DNA of 51,204 nucleotides from Dehalococcoidia bacterium UBA2160 (GCA_002328865.1 DCWO01000146.1:1-51204); one strand, 5' to 3'; positions 1 through 8,866 are shown, counted from the first letter of the stretch. The notes: generated by a model not told the origin, from the sequence alone. Translations and numbers: made by a program.

Positions 1-164
1 CGGTTCTTGTCTTCTGCGTTCTCAGTCACTGCTCCTCCTCTCAGGGGACATTCTCTCCCTCTGTCAGAAGCTCGCTCTACCTACAATAGTCTCTCTTATT
101 CTCAGGCCCAAATGTGTCCCACTTTCGCTGACGGTCTACAGACCAGTTCTCAACAGCGTACTTT

Positions 165-1226
165 TTGGACCTGACAATCGACGCCTTGGACGGCGTATAC
201 GGCGCCAGGGCACGCGATCAGGCGGCGATGCTCAACATAAACGCACTGGGCGCGCACGAGTATGCAACCGGCAAAGGTGTAACGATAGCGGTAGTCGACA
301 CCGGAATCAGCAACCACTGGTATTTCCGTGATCGCATCGTTCCCGGCGGTTGGGACTTCATCGACAATGACAACGACCCGACGGATGAGCTTGCTTGGCT
401 CGACGACAACGGAAACGGGCTTCGAGACGAAGGCTGGGGTCACGGGACCCACGTGGCGGGGATCGTCAGGACAGTTGCCCCCGACGCCACGATCTTGCCC
501 ATCCGCGTCCAAAACAGCGAAGGCGAGTCATGGTCCTTCATAGTGGCTGAAGGCATCGAGTATGCGGTCGACCACGGGGCTGACGTCGTCAACGTCAGCA
601 TGGGCGTTCGGTGCAAGTCAGAATCTCTGGAATACGCCGTCAAATATGCCGCGAGCAGAGGCGTCACGGTCGTCGCAGCCGCTGGCAATGCCGACAAAGA
701 CAATCTCCACTATCCAGCCGCTTACACGCATTCCGTGGCAGTGGCGGCGGTGGACAACAATGACATCAAGGCACTGTTTTCGAACTACGATTCCAAAGTG
801 ACGGTCAGTGCGCCTGGCGTCGAGATCTACAGCACGCACGGCGAGGGCCAATTCGCATGGTGGAGCGGCACCTCGCAGGCGACGCCGATGATCGCGGGAG
901 AGGCAGCGCTGATCCTCAGCGCGAAGCACGCTTTGTTGCCGTCGGAACTGAGCAGTGTGATCTCGCAGAGCGCCGACAACATCGACGGCCTTAATCCCGA
1001 GTACGTGAACATGCTGGGTGGAGGGCGAGCCAACCTTTTGGCGGCAGTGCAGCCCAACGCCGAGCTGAATGACACGTCCAGCGACGAGCCGAGCTACACG
1101 TCTCACAATGACGAACCGACGGTGACGTTGATCGACGAGCCGGACGACACGTCGAGCGAGAAGGTGAGCAAAAAGAAGCCTAAGAAAAAGCGGCACCGGA
1201 AAGGGCGGAGCCGACAACGGGACTGA
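165..1226 (+). CDS. Subtilisin-like serine protease (peptidase S8), no visible signal peptide
   Basis: This is a 353-aa endopeptidase of the subtilase fold. The triad is readable: Asp45 in VVDTGIS, His93 in GHGTHVAG and Ser237 in GTSQATP, with oxyanion Asn175 in AAAGN. An Asp/Asn-rich insert (residues 67-90) between Asp and His may bind calcium. The catalytic core runs from about residue 25 to 290. The tail is first acidic (about 295-335) and then a Lys/Arg-rich end. The only long in-frame start is TTG at 165, because an in-frame TGA sits at 129-131; an ATG at 228 would also keep the whole core. Neither start gives a hydrophobic signal segment or a clear propeptide, so the enzyme is either cytosolic or lacks its true N-terminus through an upstream frameshift. 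A weak promoter-like pair (CTGTCA at 61, TACAAT at 82) lies upstream. The family call is firm; start and location are uncertain. Confidence 0.85.
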   Translation: MDLTIDALDGVYGARARDQAAMLNINALGAHEYATGKGVTIAVVDTGISNHWYFRDRIVPGGWDFIDNDNDPTDELAWLDDNGNGLRDEGWGHGTHVAGIVRTVAPDATILPIRVQNSEGESWSFIVAEGIEYAVDHGADVVNVSMGVRCKSESLEYAVKYAASRGVTVVAAAGNADKDNLHYPAAYTHSVAVAAVDNNDIKALFSNYDSKVTVSAPGVEIYSTHGEGQFAWWSGTSQATPMIAGEAALILSAKHALLPSELSSVISQSADNIDGLNPEYVNMLGGGRANLLAAVQPNAELNDTSSDEPSYTSHNDEPTVTLIDEPDDTSSEKVSKKKPKKKRHRKGRSRQRD

Positions 1227-1261
1227 AGGACACGCTCACCTGACGCAGATAGATGATATGG

Positions 1262-1293
1262 GCCCCGCCTGATCCGAGGTGGCCAGGCGGGGC
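1262..1293 (+). terminator. GC-rich hairpin between the protease and the next gene
   Basis: There is a perfect 10-bp inverted repeat (GCCCCGCCTG at 1262-1271, CAGGCGGGGC at 1284-1293) with a 12-base loop. No T-run follows, so it could be a weak terminator or an intercistronic RNA-stability hairpin. It ends just before the ribosome binding site of the gene at 1311. Confidence 0.45.
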
Positions 1294-1310
1294 GCCAGAA
1301 CAAGGGGCAA

Positions 1311-1862
1311 ATGACAATGTCGGTAAAATGCGAAATACAACTCACGCTCATAGTGGACTACGCGATGGACCAGCTCGAGGGAGCGGATTGGGCGAACGTC
1401 CAGTCGCACATCGATGCGGGCTGCGAGAAGTGCCTAGAGCGGTTGGCGTCGGTGCAGGGGACGATGGGCGACGTCGAGGCTGAAGCGGCGACAGAGCAAC
1501 TCCTAGCTCAGCCGTTGCTGGACACCCAGTCGCTGCAACCGCGGATGGCTGGTGTGCGCGGCGCCGCGACCCTGTCTCGGCGAAGGGTTTACGAGGCTGA
1601 GAGCAGGATCTGCATCGACATCCAACAGCACGAAGAGGCGCATGGGATGTCGACTCTGGACGGTCAGGTGCTTGTGAGAGGCGGAGACCTGAGCGACCTG
1701 GCCCAATCGACAGTCGCGCTGGTTTCCGACGGGATCCGCATGAACGACACGCCGGTCGATGTGTTGGGCGATTTCAGCATTCCGGACGTGCCCGCCGGAA
1801 TGTACGACTTGATCGTCGAGTTTGCTAACGCAGAGGTCACGATCAAAGGGATAGAGATCTAG
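1311..1862 (+). CDS. Small protein with anti-sigma-like zinc motif and C-terminal beta domain
   Basis: This 183-aa protein has no predicted membrane segment. Residues 10-45 resemble the zf-HC2 anti-sigma zinc finger: a short helix followed by His33-x4-Cys38-x2-Cys41. Residues 113-183 alternate hydrophobic and polar positions, with a GDFSIPDVPAGMYDLIVEF stretch typical of carboxypeptidase-regulatory-like beta-sandwiches. An AAGGGG ribosome site at 1301-1306 supports ATG 1311. It lies 84 bp downstream of the S8 protease in the same direction, so co-regulation is likely. zf-HC2 proteins usually bind ECF sigma factors; no sigma gene is visible, although one could lie upstream of the window. The domain reading is moderate and the function is unknown. 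Confidence 0.7.
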   Translation: MTMSVKCEIQLTLIVDYAMDQLEGADWANVQSHIDAGCEKCLERLASVQGTMGDVEAEAATEQLLAQPLLDTQSLQPRMAGVRGAATLSRRRVYEAESRICIDIQQHEEAHGMSTLDGQVLVRGGDLSDLAQSTVALVSDGIRMNDTPVDVLGDFSIPDVPAGMYDLIVEFANAEVTIKGIEI

Positions 1863-2602
1863 GTCGCTGCACCAGAAGCCATGTCGGACCCGCGGCTGGC
1901 AGATCGACCGCGGGCCGTTGCGAACGGCGACTGGTTGCCGGCTGCCGAAACAGCACCGACTGGCTGTGGCGGTCCGACAGCGCCGGCTGGGACTCCAAGG
2001 CATATGACCAGTCTCACGGCTTTGCAGGAATGTCCGGAAGCCGTTCGTCGCGGATTCTCCCACGCAAGCCAGACCCTTTTCCCCTGACCGGATCGACGAT
2101 TTCAATCGCGCCCTCTGATCCACGCATCCATTCCGAGGATTGTCTTGAGCCGCCAAGGATTTCTTGAGTCCATCCGGACGGAATCTGGTCCTCCAACACC
2201 CTGAAACTCCTCTCTCGGCAGAATGTCCCTTCTCCCAACCAGGCGCCGCATGCGACCGGCCGGCAATCGCCGGCGACACCCGACGGGCCTAATCAGCAGT
2301 GTTGTACAATGTTGCCTGGCCAGTTCCCGAGGCTCGCACTCGCCTGTTCCGGACGATCGTTCGACTGCTGGTGTTCGTAACCGCAGCGCCTTCGTCGTGT
2401 CGCCCAAATCCGGTAACTGGCGACTGCGATCCATCACGACCCACAGGGCGGATTGGATCGCAGACATGACGTGAGGCCGTGCTCACCGGACGATATACCT
2501 GACAGGACAGCGTCGCTCTGATATGGTTTCACGCACGCAAAAACGACCGCAACCCGGTCAATAGGGCTGCCGAAGTCAGCACAATCCCATTGTCGAGTTG
2601 TC
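1863..2602. other. 740-bp stretch without a supported gene
   Basis: Short open frames exist on both strands, but none has a ribosome binding site and recognisable protein content. A small GC hairpin (GCCGGC-AATC-GCCGGC, 2259-2274) and the promoter of the next gene (2499-2527) are the only structures I see. Confidence 0.5.
2499..2527 (+). promoter_or_regulatory. Sigma-70-type promoter for the CaiB pair
   Basis: A -35 of CTGACA (2499-2504), a 17-base spacer and a -10 of TATGGT (2522-2527) lie 75 bp before the first CaiB start. Confidence 0.5.
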
Positions 2603-3853
2603 ATGCCGTCTCAACAGTCACAATTACCGGTCCCCGACAAGGCGCTCGCGGACATTCAGGTGCTTGACCTGTCCCTGGAGATAGGCGCCTACTGCACGAA
2701 GATTCTGGCCGACCTAGGCGCCCGAGTCATTCGCGTGGAGCCGCCCGAAGGAGATTCGCTCCGCCACAAAGGGCCGTACTACCATGGACAAGTAGGCGTC
2801 GAGACAAGCCTACGGCACTTTCACTACAACACCAGCAAGAAAAGCATCACCTTGGATATCGAGACACCGGACGGCGCCGCGTTGCTCCGGCGTCTGGCCC
2901 AGCGATGCGATGTGTTGGTCGAGAGTTACGCCCCCGGACATCTCGCGAGTCTGGGGTTGAGTCACGAAGAACTCTCGAAAACCAACCCCAACCTGATCAC
3001 GGCATCTATCACGCCCTTCGGTCAGCAAGGCGCCTACAGCGGCTACGTTGGCACGGACATCGTCGGCGCGGCCATGGGCGGCCTCATGGCGCTCTGCGGC
3101 TTTCCGGATGACCCGCCCAATCACCCGGCCGGATTGCAGGGCTATCACCTGGCCTCGATCGCGGCGTCCACCGGGATCACGCTGGCGATTTGCGCCCGCG
3201 ACATGGACCCCGCAGGTATGGGATCGCACCTGGACATCTCCATGCAGGAAGCTGTGTCGATGTCCACCATTCAGACCGCCAACGCCAAGTTCTACACGGA
3301 CCTCGGGCAGACTCCGAACCGCGCGGGAATGGGCAGCGTAGGCGGCAGCGGACGCTCCATTCACCAGTGCAGAGACGGCGGTTGGGTCAGTTTCGTCGTC
3401 CCGCCGGATTTCTGGGACAATTTCATCGTCTGGCTGCTGGAACATGACCTGGCCGAAGAGCTGATCGCTCCTGAGTGGTCGGAGCCCGTCAGACGCATGG
3501 AAGACCCAGGTCCTGTGGCTGACGCAACCGGGAAGCTAGCCGCGCTCTACAACCGCAACGACTTCTTCCGTGAAGCGCAGAATCGCCGGTTGCTGGGCAT
3601 GCCCGTAAACACCATCGACGACCTCTACGAAGACGAACAGTTGAACAGCAGAGGGTTTTTCGTGGAAATCGAGCACGACGAGCTGCAGGACACGCTGACC
3701 TATCCGGGCGCTCCGATGTTGCTCTCCGAGACCCCTTACGAGATAGCACACGCGGCTCCGAGCCTTGGAGAGCACAACGAAGAGGTCTTCGCGGGCGAAC
3801 TCGGTCTGTCCGCGAAGGAAATCGAAGACCTGAGGAGCAGCGGTGTCATCTGA
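2603..3853 (+). CDS. CaiB/BaiF family CoA-transferase (family III), apparent active-site Asp replaced
   Basis: This 416-aa protein has the family III CoA-transferase layout: an N-terminal Rossmann-like part (VLDLSLEIGAYCTKILADLG, then RVIRVEPPEGD), the conserved NTSKKSITLDI segment, and a GMGSHLDISMQEA motif near residue 205. The family moves CoA between carboxylic acids through an Asp-linked anhydride. That Asp usually sits in an ADY-like motif before the G-rich helix. Here the aligned motif is LQGYHLAS, with Gly180 in its place, so ordinary catalysis is doubtful unless another residue serves. Its last 11 bases overlap the start of a second CaiB gene, which suggests translational coupling and perhaps a heteromer in which the partner supplies the Asp. 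The substrate is unknown. Confidence 0.88.
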   Translation: MPSQQSQLPVPDKALADIQVLDLSLEIGAYCTKILADLGARVIRVEPPEGDSLRHKGPYYHGQVGVETSLRHFHYNTSKKSITLDIETPDGAALLRRLAQRCDVLVESYAPGHLASLGLSHEELSKTNPNLITASITPFGQQGAYSGYVGTDIVGAAMGGLMALCGFPDDPPNHPAGLQGYHLASIAASTGITLAICARDMDPAGMGSHLDISMQEAVSMSTIQTANAKFYTDLGQTPNRAGMGSVGGSGRSIHQCRDGGWVSFVVPPDFWDNFIVWLLEHDLAEELIAPEWSEPVRRMEDPGPVADATGKLAALYNRNDFFREAQNRRLLGMPVNTIDDLYEDEQLNSRGFFVEIEHDELQDTLTYPGAPMLLSETPYEIAHAAPSLGEHNEEVFAGELGLSAKEIEDLRSSGVI

Positions 3854-5066
3854 CGACCAAACCGTTTCCGGCTCGACATCCAGCGACATGCTTCGAGGTG
3901 TCAGGATCTTGGACTTTTGCTGGCTCATAGCCGGATCGCTGACGACGCGGATACTTGCAGACTTCGGCGCCGAGGTCATCAAGGTCGAGTCCATGTCCCG
4001 GCTCGACAGGATACGCGAAGGCGGGCCAAGACGAAAAGATGACGACCACCTCGACGCCGCCGGCGTGTTCGCCGACTGCAATTCGAACAAGCTTTGCATC
4101 ACGCTGGACCTGAACTCCGCTGAGGGAATCGAGACGGCGAAAGAACTGGCGGCCATCTCCGATTTGGTAACCAACAACTTCACCGGCGATCGCATGGACC
4201 GGTGGGGACTCGGTTACGAGGACATCGTCAAGATCAACCCGTCCGTCATCGCGATGTCCATGCCGGTGATGGGCACGACCGGTCCGTGGAAGCGATTCGG
4301 CGCTTACGGCAACGGCGTGGGCGCGGGAGCGGGCTTCAACATGGCGATGGGATTCCCTGACAGACCGCCGGTTGGCATCGGTCCTCTCTACCCTGATTTC
4401 ACCGGTCCGTTTCTGGGCGCCACGGCCTTGTTCTCCGCGATCCACTATCGGAATCGAACCGGCAAGGGACAGTTCATCGACCTGGCGCAGTATCAAGCCA
4501 GCGTCAGCCTTCTCGACACCGAGATTCTCGACTATACCGTCAACCGCCGAGTGCCGACCCAAAGCGCGAATCGCAGCCCGCACTCCTGTCCGCACGGTGC
4601 ATTTCGGGCACTTGGGGAGGACCGGTGGGTTGCGATTGAAGTGGCGTCAGATTCTCAATGGCAAGACCTCTGCCGCGCCATGGAACGCCCGGACTTGGCG
4701 TCATCCAAAGAGCTTCAGACTCTGGCGGGACGCAAAGCTCACGAAGACCTGGTGGAGCGAGAAGTGGAATCCTGGACGTCGAAGCGAGACCGATGGGAAG
4801 TCATGGAGACCCTTCAGAGCGCCGGAATACCGGCAGGTGTGGTCCAGAACGTGCAGGACGCGCTGGAGCACGACCAGCGCATGGCCAACGAGCATTTCCA
4901 GCATGTTACGCACCCGTCAGGATACGAATTCATGGTCCACAGGCTGCCGATTCGGGTCAACGGCCAAGCGACGGAGGCCTCCCGCCACCCCTCAATCGGC
5001 GAACACAACGCCCGCGTGTACCAGGAGATTCTCGGCAACGTACACGCAGACACCGAGCTGCGGTAG
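3843..5066 (+). CDS. CaiB/BaiF family CoA-transferase (family III)
   Basis: This 407-aa protein starts at GTG 3843, inside the end of the preceding CaiB gene, so translation is probably coupled. It has the usual family III landmarks: ILADFGAEVIKVES near residues 37-50, a SNKLCITLDL segment, and LYPDFTGPF with Asp185 at the expected catalytic position. A GKGQFIDLAQYQAS motif follows near 207-220. This copy therefore looks catalytically complete, unlike its upstream partner. Family III enzymes activate acids as CoA thioesters without ATP; the acid here cannot be told from sequence. The gene ends in a hairpin shared with the convergent flavoprotein gene. Confidence 0.9.
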   Translation: MSSDDQTVSGSTSSDMLRGVRILDFCWLIAGSLTTRILADFGAEVIKVESMSRLDRIREGGPRRKDDDHLDAAGVFADCNSNKLCITLDLNSAEGIETAKELAAISDLVTNNFTGDRMDRWGLGYEDIVKINPSVIAMSMPVMGTTGPWKRFGAYGNGVGAGAGFNMAMGFPDRPPVGIGPLYPDFTGPFLGATALFSAIHYRNRTGKGQFIDLAQYQASVSLLDTEILDYTVNRRVPTQSANRSPHSCPHGAFRALGEDRWVAIEVASDSQWQDLCRAMERPDLASSKELQTLAGRKAHEDLVEREVESWTSKRDRWEVMETLQSAGIPAGVVQNVQDALEHDQRMANEHFQHVTHPSGYEFMVHRLPIRVNGQATEASRHPSIGEHNARVYQEILGNVHADTELR

Positions 5067-5090
5067 CCTGGGCGGCGGCGCGCCCAGGCT
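5065..5090. terminator. Hairpin between convergent genes
   Basis: A perfect 10-bp stem (AGCCTGGGCG 5065-5074, CGCCCAGGCT 5081-5090) with a 6-base loop overlaps the stop codon of the second CaiB gene and lies 27 bp from the stop of the convergent flavoprotein. There is no T-run. It could serve as a bidirectional terminator. Confidence 0.5.
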
Positions 5091-5117
5091 GAGGCCATCG
5101 TTGGATCGCGAACTGAG

Positions 5118-6875
5118 CTACTCCTGGCGGCCTCCGGCGAAGCTGACGCCCTTCAAAAGGTCGGTGCGGTCCTTCCACTCCGGGTCGAGCGCCAGCGTGC
5201 CCAGCTCCATCCCGTCGCGTTCCTTGCGGATGGTGATGCTCTTCAACCACTGGGCGTCGTCCTGCTCGGGATAGTCTTCCCGGTAGTGGCCGCCGCGGCT
5301 TTCGGTGCGCATGGCCACCGTCTTCGAGACCATCTCGGTTACGGTCAACATGTTCAGAAGCTCCATGGCCTCCATCCGGTCCATGGGCTCTTGGATGGCG
5401 AGCCGCGGGAAGGTTTCGTCGCGGATACGGGCCACGGTCTGCAGCACACGATCGCACGCGGCTTCGCTGCGGATCACGTTCAGGTCCTCCGACACTTGCC
5501 GGCGGAGCTCGCGCTTGACGTCGCGAGGCCGGACTTGGCCCCGCAGTGCTTCCAGGCTTCTGATTCGCTCCAACCCCTGTTCGACCACGTCAGCGGGAAG
5601 GTCGTCCCGAGCGTTCTCTGTCGCAAATCGGGCGGCATCCCTGCCGGCCCTGGTCCCGAACACCTGGCCGCTGCCGAGCATGTGGCCGCCCATGCGGTCG
5701 GCGCCCTGTGGTCCCGACGCCGACTCGCCTCCTCCGGCGTAAAGGCCGGGCACGTCGGTGCGACCGTGTTCGTCGATGCGGGGACCGCCGTGGGAGCAGT
5801 GACGAGCCGGGACGATCTCCAACGGTCGTTCGGCTGCATCGATGCCCCGCTTCGCCAGCCAGCCCTCGGCGTAGATGCTTCTGGTGACGACGCTGGGGTC
5901 GGTAAGGTCCAGCAACACGCCGCCATTGGGTCCGGCGCGGCCAGCCAGCGTCTCCTTCATCATGGCGATGTCCGCGTACTTGCTGACGTTGGCCGTCGTG
6001 AACATCGGCTGGTAAGTTCTGGCGGCGAAGACCTGCTCGGACGTTATTCCGGACGGCAGGTATCCGGGCAGGAACTCGTCGCCCTGACCATTCTTGAGCC
6101 GGGCGCCGGGTTGGAACAGCCAGACGGCGCTGGGATGCGTCACGGCGGGCAGGGTGGATATGAAGAACTGGCCGAACTCCATGTTCATCAGCGTGGCGCC
6201 GGCCTGATACGCCATCGCGTGCCCGTCGCCGTTTACGTCGGGCGGGTGGAAGTTGTGACGATACAGTCCCGCGTCACCGCCAGTGCACAAGACAACTGCG
6301 CCGGCCTTGAAGACGATTGCATTGCCCTGAAAGTCCACGCCCACTGCGCCTACGCATTTGCCGTCGTGCGTCAGCAGGTCGGTGATCGCGACCTCCTCAC
6401 GCACGTCCACATCGGTCTGTTGGATCTGGCGGCCCAGGGCGGCCATGAGCGGCAAGCCATGATGCCTCAGACGATCGCCGTGAATCTGGACGCCCCACTC
6501 CTCGATCTGTTGACGCTGGGGCACGGCTTCCTGGACCATTACGCGGGCCAGCTTGGGGTCGGCCATGCCTTGTCCCACCTGGATGATGACCTGGTAGTCT
6601 AGCTCCAGGATCTCCTCCAGGCTGATCGGACCCCACTCATCCGGGTCGATTAGAGGGTAGCCGGTTTTGGGATCGAAGTAGAAGAACGCCCCTGCTTCCG
6701 AAAGTCCGACTCCCGTGGCGCCCGCTCCGTGGACGCCAACCGAGTTGAACCTCCCTTTGACGGCCAGGACCGTCTTTGCGCCCGCCCGTGCCGATTCCAA
6801 AGCCGCCCGCGTTCCGGCCCCTCCGCCGCCCACTACCAGGACATCGGTTTCCACGGTGTTGAGGCTTGCTGCCAT
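5118..6875 (-). CDS. FAD-binding fumarate reductase/succinate dehydrogenase-like flavoprotein
   Basis: This 585-aa protein belongs to the FRD/SDH flavoprotein superfamily. The N-terminus has the dinucleotide-binding motif VLVVGGGGAGTRAALESA (residues 12-29). A second FAD contact region is VVLCTGGDAGLYRHNF. The capping domain and the RHCSHGGPRIDEHGRTDVPGLYAGGE-type region are typical of the family, as is the late RTESRGGHYREDYP segment. Length matches SdhA/AprA-type subunits. ATG 6875 has a good AGGAAAGG ribosome site. No iron-sulfur or membrane-anchor partner is adjacent, so its electron partner is unknown. AprA, L-aspartate oxidase and tricarballylate dehydrogenase are relatives; none can be assigned from the sequence alone. 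Confidence 0.85.
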   Translation of the reverse strand: MAASLNTVETDVLVVGGGGAGTRAALESARAGAKTVLAVKGRFNSVGVHGAGATGVGLSEAGAFFYFDPKTGYPLIDPDEWGPISLEEILELDYQVIIQVGQGMADPKLARVMVQEAVPQRQQIEEWGVQIHGDRLRHHGLPLMAALGRQIQQTDVDVREEVAITDLLTHDGKCVGAVGVDFQGNAIVFKAGAVVLCTGGDAGLYRHNFHPPDVNGDGHAMAYQAGATLMNMEFGQFFISTLPAVTHPSAVWLFQPGARLKNGQGDEFLPGYLPSGITSEQVFAARTYQPMFTTANVSKYADIAMMKETLAGRAGPNGGVLLDLTDPSVVTRSIYAEGWLAKRGIDAAERPLEIVPARHCSHGGPRIDEHGRTDVPGLYAGGGESASGPQGADRMGGHMLGSGQVFGTRAGRDAARFATENARDDLPADVVEQGLERIRSLEALRGQVRPRDVKRELRRQVSEDLNVIRSEAACDRVLQTVARIRDETFPRLAIQEPMDRMEAMELLNMLTVTEMVSKTVAMRTESRGGHYREDYPEQDDAQWLKSITIRKERDGMELGTLALDPEWKDRTDLLKGVSFAGGRQE

Positions 6876-7213
6876 GTTTCAATCCTTTCCTCTGCGCTCA
6901 GGGCGTACCCAGACGCGTTCTCGATTGTTCATAGTCCGTTACGAGCGAAATCGTTGTTTCGCTCAGATGATGGATCGACTCACCATCGATATCCAGTGTC
7001 CTGAGTCGCAAGTTCAGTGCATAATCCCCAAATCAAGATGAGACATCGAGGTGGTTCGACAAGCTCGCCACGAACGGAACAACCGTGACTCCGTTCGGCC
7101 TGAGCTTATCGAAGGCTCGCAACATTATCATGCGAACTTCTGACTTAGGACACTGGGCGCCCGCGAACTCCAGCGCCGTTTGCGAAACCGATTGTTCTCT
7201 TCGTGAACGATCG
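6876..7213. other. 338-bp intergenic stretch carrying a palindromic repeat
   Basis: I see no gene. It holds the dispersed palindrome at 7053-7115, described separately, and the leader of the flavoprotein gene. Confidence 0.5.
7053..7115. repeat. Dispersed palindromic repeat, family 1, copy 1
   Basis: Two 25-base arms (7053-7077, beginning GGTTCGACAAGCTC, and 7091-7115, ending CTTATCGAAGG) form an imperfect inverted repeat around a 13-base loop. The GAACGG/CCGTTC ends face inward. Related copies occur at 27623 and 34420. It sits 3' of the PPOX-type gene. Confidence 0.8.
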
Positions 7214-7636
7214 TCAGCCGACCCTCCCATAGACCCGATCGGGTTTCAACAAGACCACCACCGCGTCCTGCCGCACCATTGCCTGGTCGTACTCCTCCCA
7301 GTCGGGATGATCTTTGTCGCCGCAGGCCCGGTACACCTCCCGAAGCAACACCCGAAGTTCCTCGGCCGGGGTGTTTCGGAGGTCCAGCAGCTTGGCCTGC
7401 CCCTCAACCACGGCGTAGCGACGCCAGTCGTTGTCCACGGCCATCACGGTGCATCGCGGGTCGCGCCTGAGGTTGCGGGTTTTCGCCGAATTGCCGTAGA
7501 CGATTACGAACGCCGCGTTCCCTTGGTACGCGCCGCAGACCACGATGCTGGTATGCATCGCGCCGTTGCGTTGATATGTCGTAACGACTCCGCGGTGGTT
7601 CAAGTCCATAAAGGTTCGGGCTCCTTCGAAATCCAT
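7214..7636 (-). CDS. PPOX-class (FMN/F420) split-barrel flavoprotein
   Basis: This 140-aa protein has the pyridoxamine-phosphate-oxidase-like split barrel, with segments RGVVTTYQRNGAMHTSIVVCGAYQG, a KTRNLRRDPRCTVMAV block and RRYAVVEGQAKLLD. The family binds FMN or F420 and reduces or oxidises small substrates; many members in high-GC bacteria use F420. The frame is open further upstream, but the start is set at ATG 7636 because a strong GAGGAGG site precedes it and the longer N-terminus is an Arg-rich, unstructured extension. It is separated from the flavoprotein by a palindromic repeat, so it is probably transcribed alone. The cofactor and substrate cannot be told. Confidence 0.8.
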   Translation of the reverse strand: MDFEGARTFMDLNHRGVVTTYQRNGAMHTSIVVCGAYQGNAAFVIVYGNSAKTRNLRRDPRCTVMAVDNDWRRYAVVEGQAKLLDLRNTPAEELRVLLREVYRACGDKDHPDWEEYDQAMVRQDAVVVLLKPDRVYGRVG

Positions 7637-7951
7637 GTCCCCTCCTCGTGCAATCCGGTCGGCAATTGGCTTGGACCGAGCGTTGCCTTGCCGGCCAACA
7701 AGTCTCAGCATCCGGCGCCGAATCCGTGTGCGTGCCCCATTGTTGACGTTCCGTGGCGATGATGCAAGGTCCGCGCTTTTCAGAACCGCCACCTGCCCAT
7801 CTTAACAATTGAGTTCGACGACGCCCGCTGGCGCCGATCTCGCCGCCCTTGACACATCCCTCCCATTTGTTACGATTGCCGCAATTGGGGTATGTGGCTC
7901 GAGCCCGCCGCCCCCACGGAAGAGCTTCTCAGCCAGCGAAGGAGGCCACCC
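7637..7951. other. Divergent intergenic region, 315 bp
   Basis: This separates the divergent PPOX-type and DapA-family genes. It holds the promoter at 7849-7876. I see no other feature. Confidence 0.5.
7849..7876 (+). promoter_or_regulatory. Sigma-70-type promoter for the DapA-family gene
   Basis: A perfect TTGACA (7849-7854), a 16-base spacer and TACGAT (7871-7876) lie 75 bp before the start codon at 7952. Confidence 0.6.
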
Positions 7952-8866
7952 ATGAGCGAGTTTCACGGTATCTTCAGCCCTGTCTGCACACCATTCAGCC
8001 CAGGAGACCAGAGCATCGACGAGGACAGACTCAGGCGTCTCATCGATTTTCAGTTAGACAACGGCGTACACGGCATCATCCCCTGCGGCGGCACGGGAGA
8101 GTTCCCCACGCTCAGCTTCGACGAGCGCAAACGGGTGACCGAGGTCTGCGTGGACCAGGTCAACGGGCGCGTCCCGGTCATGGCTCACACGGGAGCTTGC
8201 AGCACCCGAGAGGTCATTGAACTCAGCAAGCACGCCGAAAGCATCGGCTGCGGGTCGCTGATGATCGTGCCGCCGTATTACGAAGTGCCCACCGACGACC
8301 AACTCGTGGCGCACTACGCGGCCGTCAGCGATGCGATTCCCCTTCCGATAATGGTCTACAGCATCCCCGCCCACTCCAAGATCAACCTCACGCCGGAGCT
8401 TCTCCATCGGTTGGCCGAGATACCGAACGTCACGATGTTGAAGGACTCCACAAGCGACCTGACGCAGTTCCAGCGAATCGTGTCTGAGCTGAGCGACAAG
8501 TTGACCATATTCAACGGCTCCGACGTTGGCGCTCTTGCGGGGTTGATCCATGGCGCCGAAGGCTGCGTTTGGGGTGTGGCAAACGCCACGCCCAAGGCGT
8601 GCGTGAACCTGTATGAACTGGTGATCGAGCGAAAAGACTTCGCCGGCGCCCTGAATCTTTGGCAAGACCTGTACGCTCTGAATTACTTCTTCGAAACCGA
8701 AGGCTACGCAGCGACGGCGAAGGCTGCAACCCGCATGGCCGGCGTCGATATCGGCGTGCCTCGTGACCCGTTCACGCCATTGACGTCGGAGCAGGAGAGC
8801 AGACTCGAGAAGCTGATGGAGGCCCTGGGCGCACTGGCTGAACCTGTAGGCGCCACAGCAGATTAG
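7952..8866 (+). CDS. Dihydrodipicolinate synthase/N-acetylneuraminate lyase family aldolase
   Basis: This 304-aa class I aldolase-type TIM barrel has the family marks at standard positions: GGTGE at residues 46-50, Tyr136 in VYSIP and the Schiff-base Lys164 in MLKDST. The start is ATG 7952, behind an AAGGAGG site; an upstream in-frame ATG at 7892 would add 20 unconserved residues. The family includes DapA (lysine and cell-wall synthesis), sialic acid lyase and 2-keto-3-deoxy sugar-acid aldolases. No lysine genes are nearby, whereas sugar-acid-type genes (rhamnonate dehydratase-like, Gfo/Idh, sugar isomerase) occur in the window, so a catabolic keto-acid lyase is as likely as DapA. A good promoter precedes it. 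Confidence 0.87.
   Translation: MSEFHGIFSPVCTPFSPGDQSIDEDRLRRLIDFQLDNGVHGIIPCGGTGEFPTLSFDERKRVTEVCVDQVNGRVPVMAHTGACSTREVIELSKHAESIGCGSLMIVPPYYEVPTDDQLVAHYAAVSDAIPLPIMVYSIPAHSKINLTPELLHRLAEIPNVTMLKDSTSDLTQFQRIVSELSDKLTIFNGSDVGALAGLIHGAEGCVWGVANATPKACVNLYELVIERKDFAGALNLWQDLYALNYFFETEGYAATAKAATRMAGVDIGVPRDPFTPLTSEQESRLEKLMEALGALAEPVGATAD

Noticed and set aside
5286..6602. Plus-strand open frame of 438 codons
   Set aside because: It is antisense to the flavoprotein with clear FAD motifs.
5118..6875. Dissimilatory APS reductase alpha subunit (AprA)
   Set aside because: No AprB gene is adjacent and the general FRD/SDH features do not single out AprA; the sulfur genes at 48.5 kb are assimilatory.
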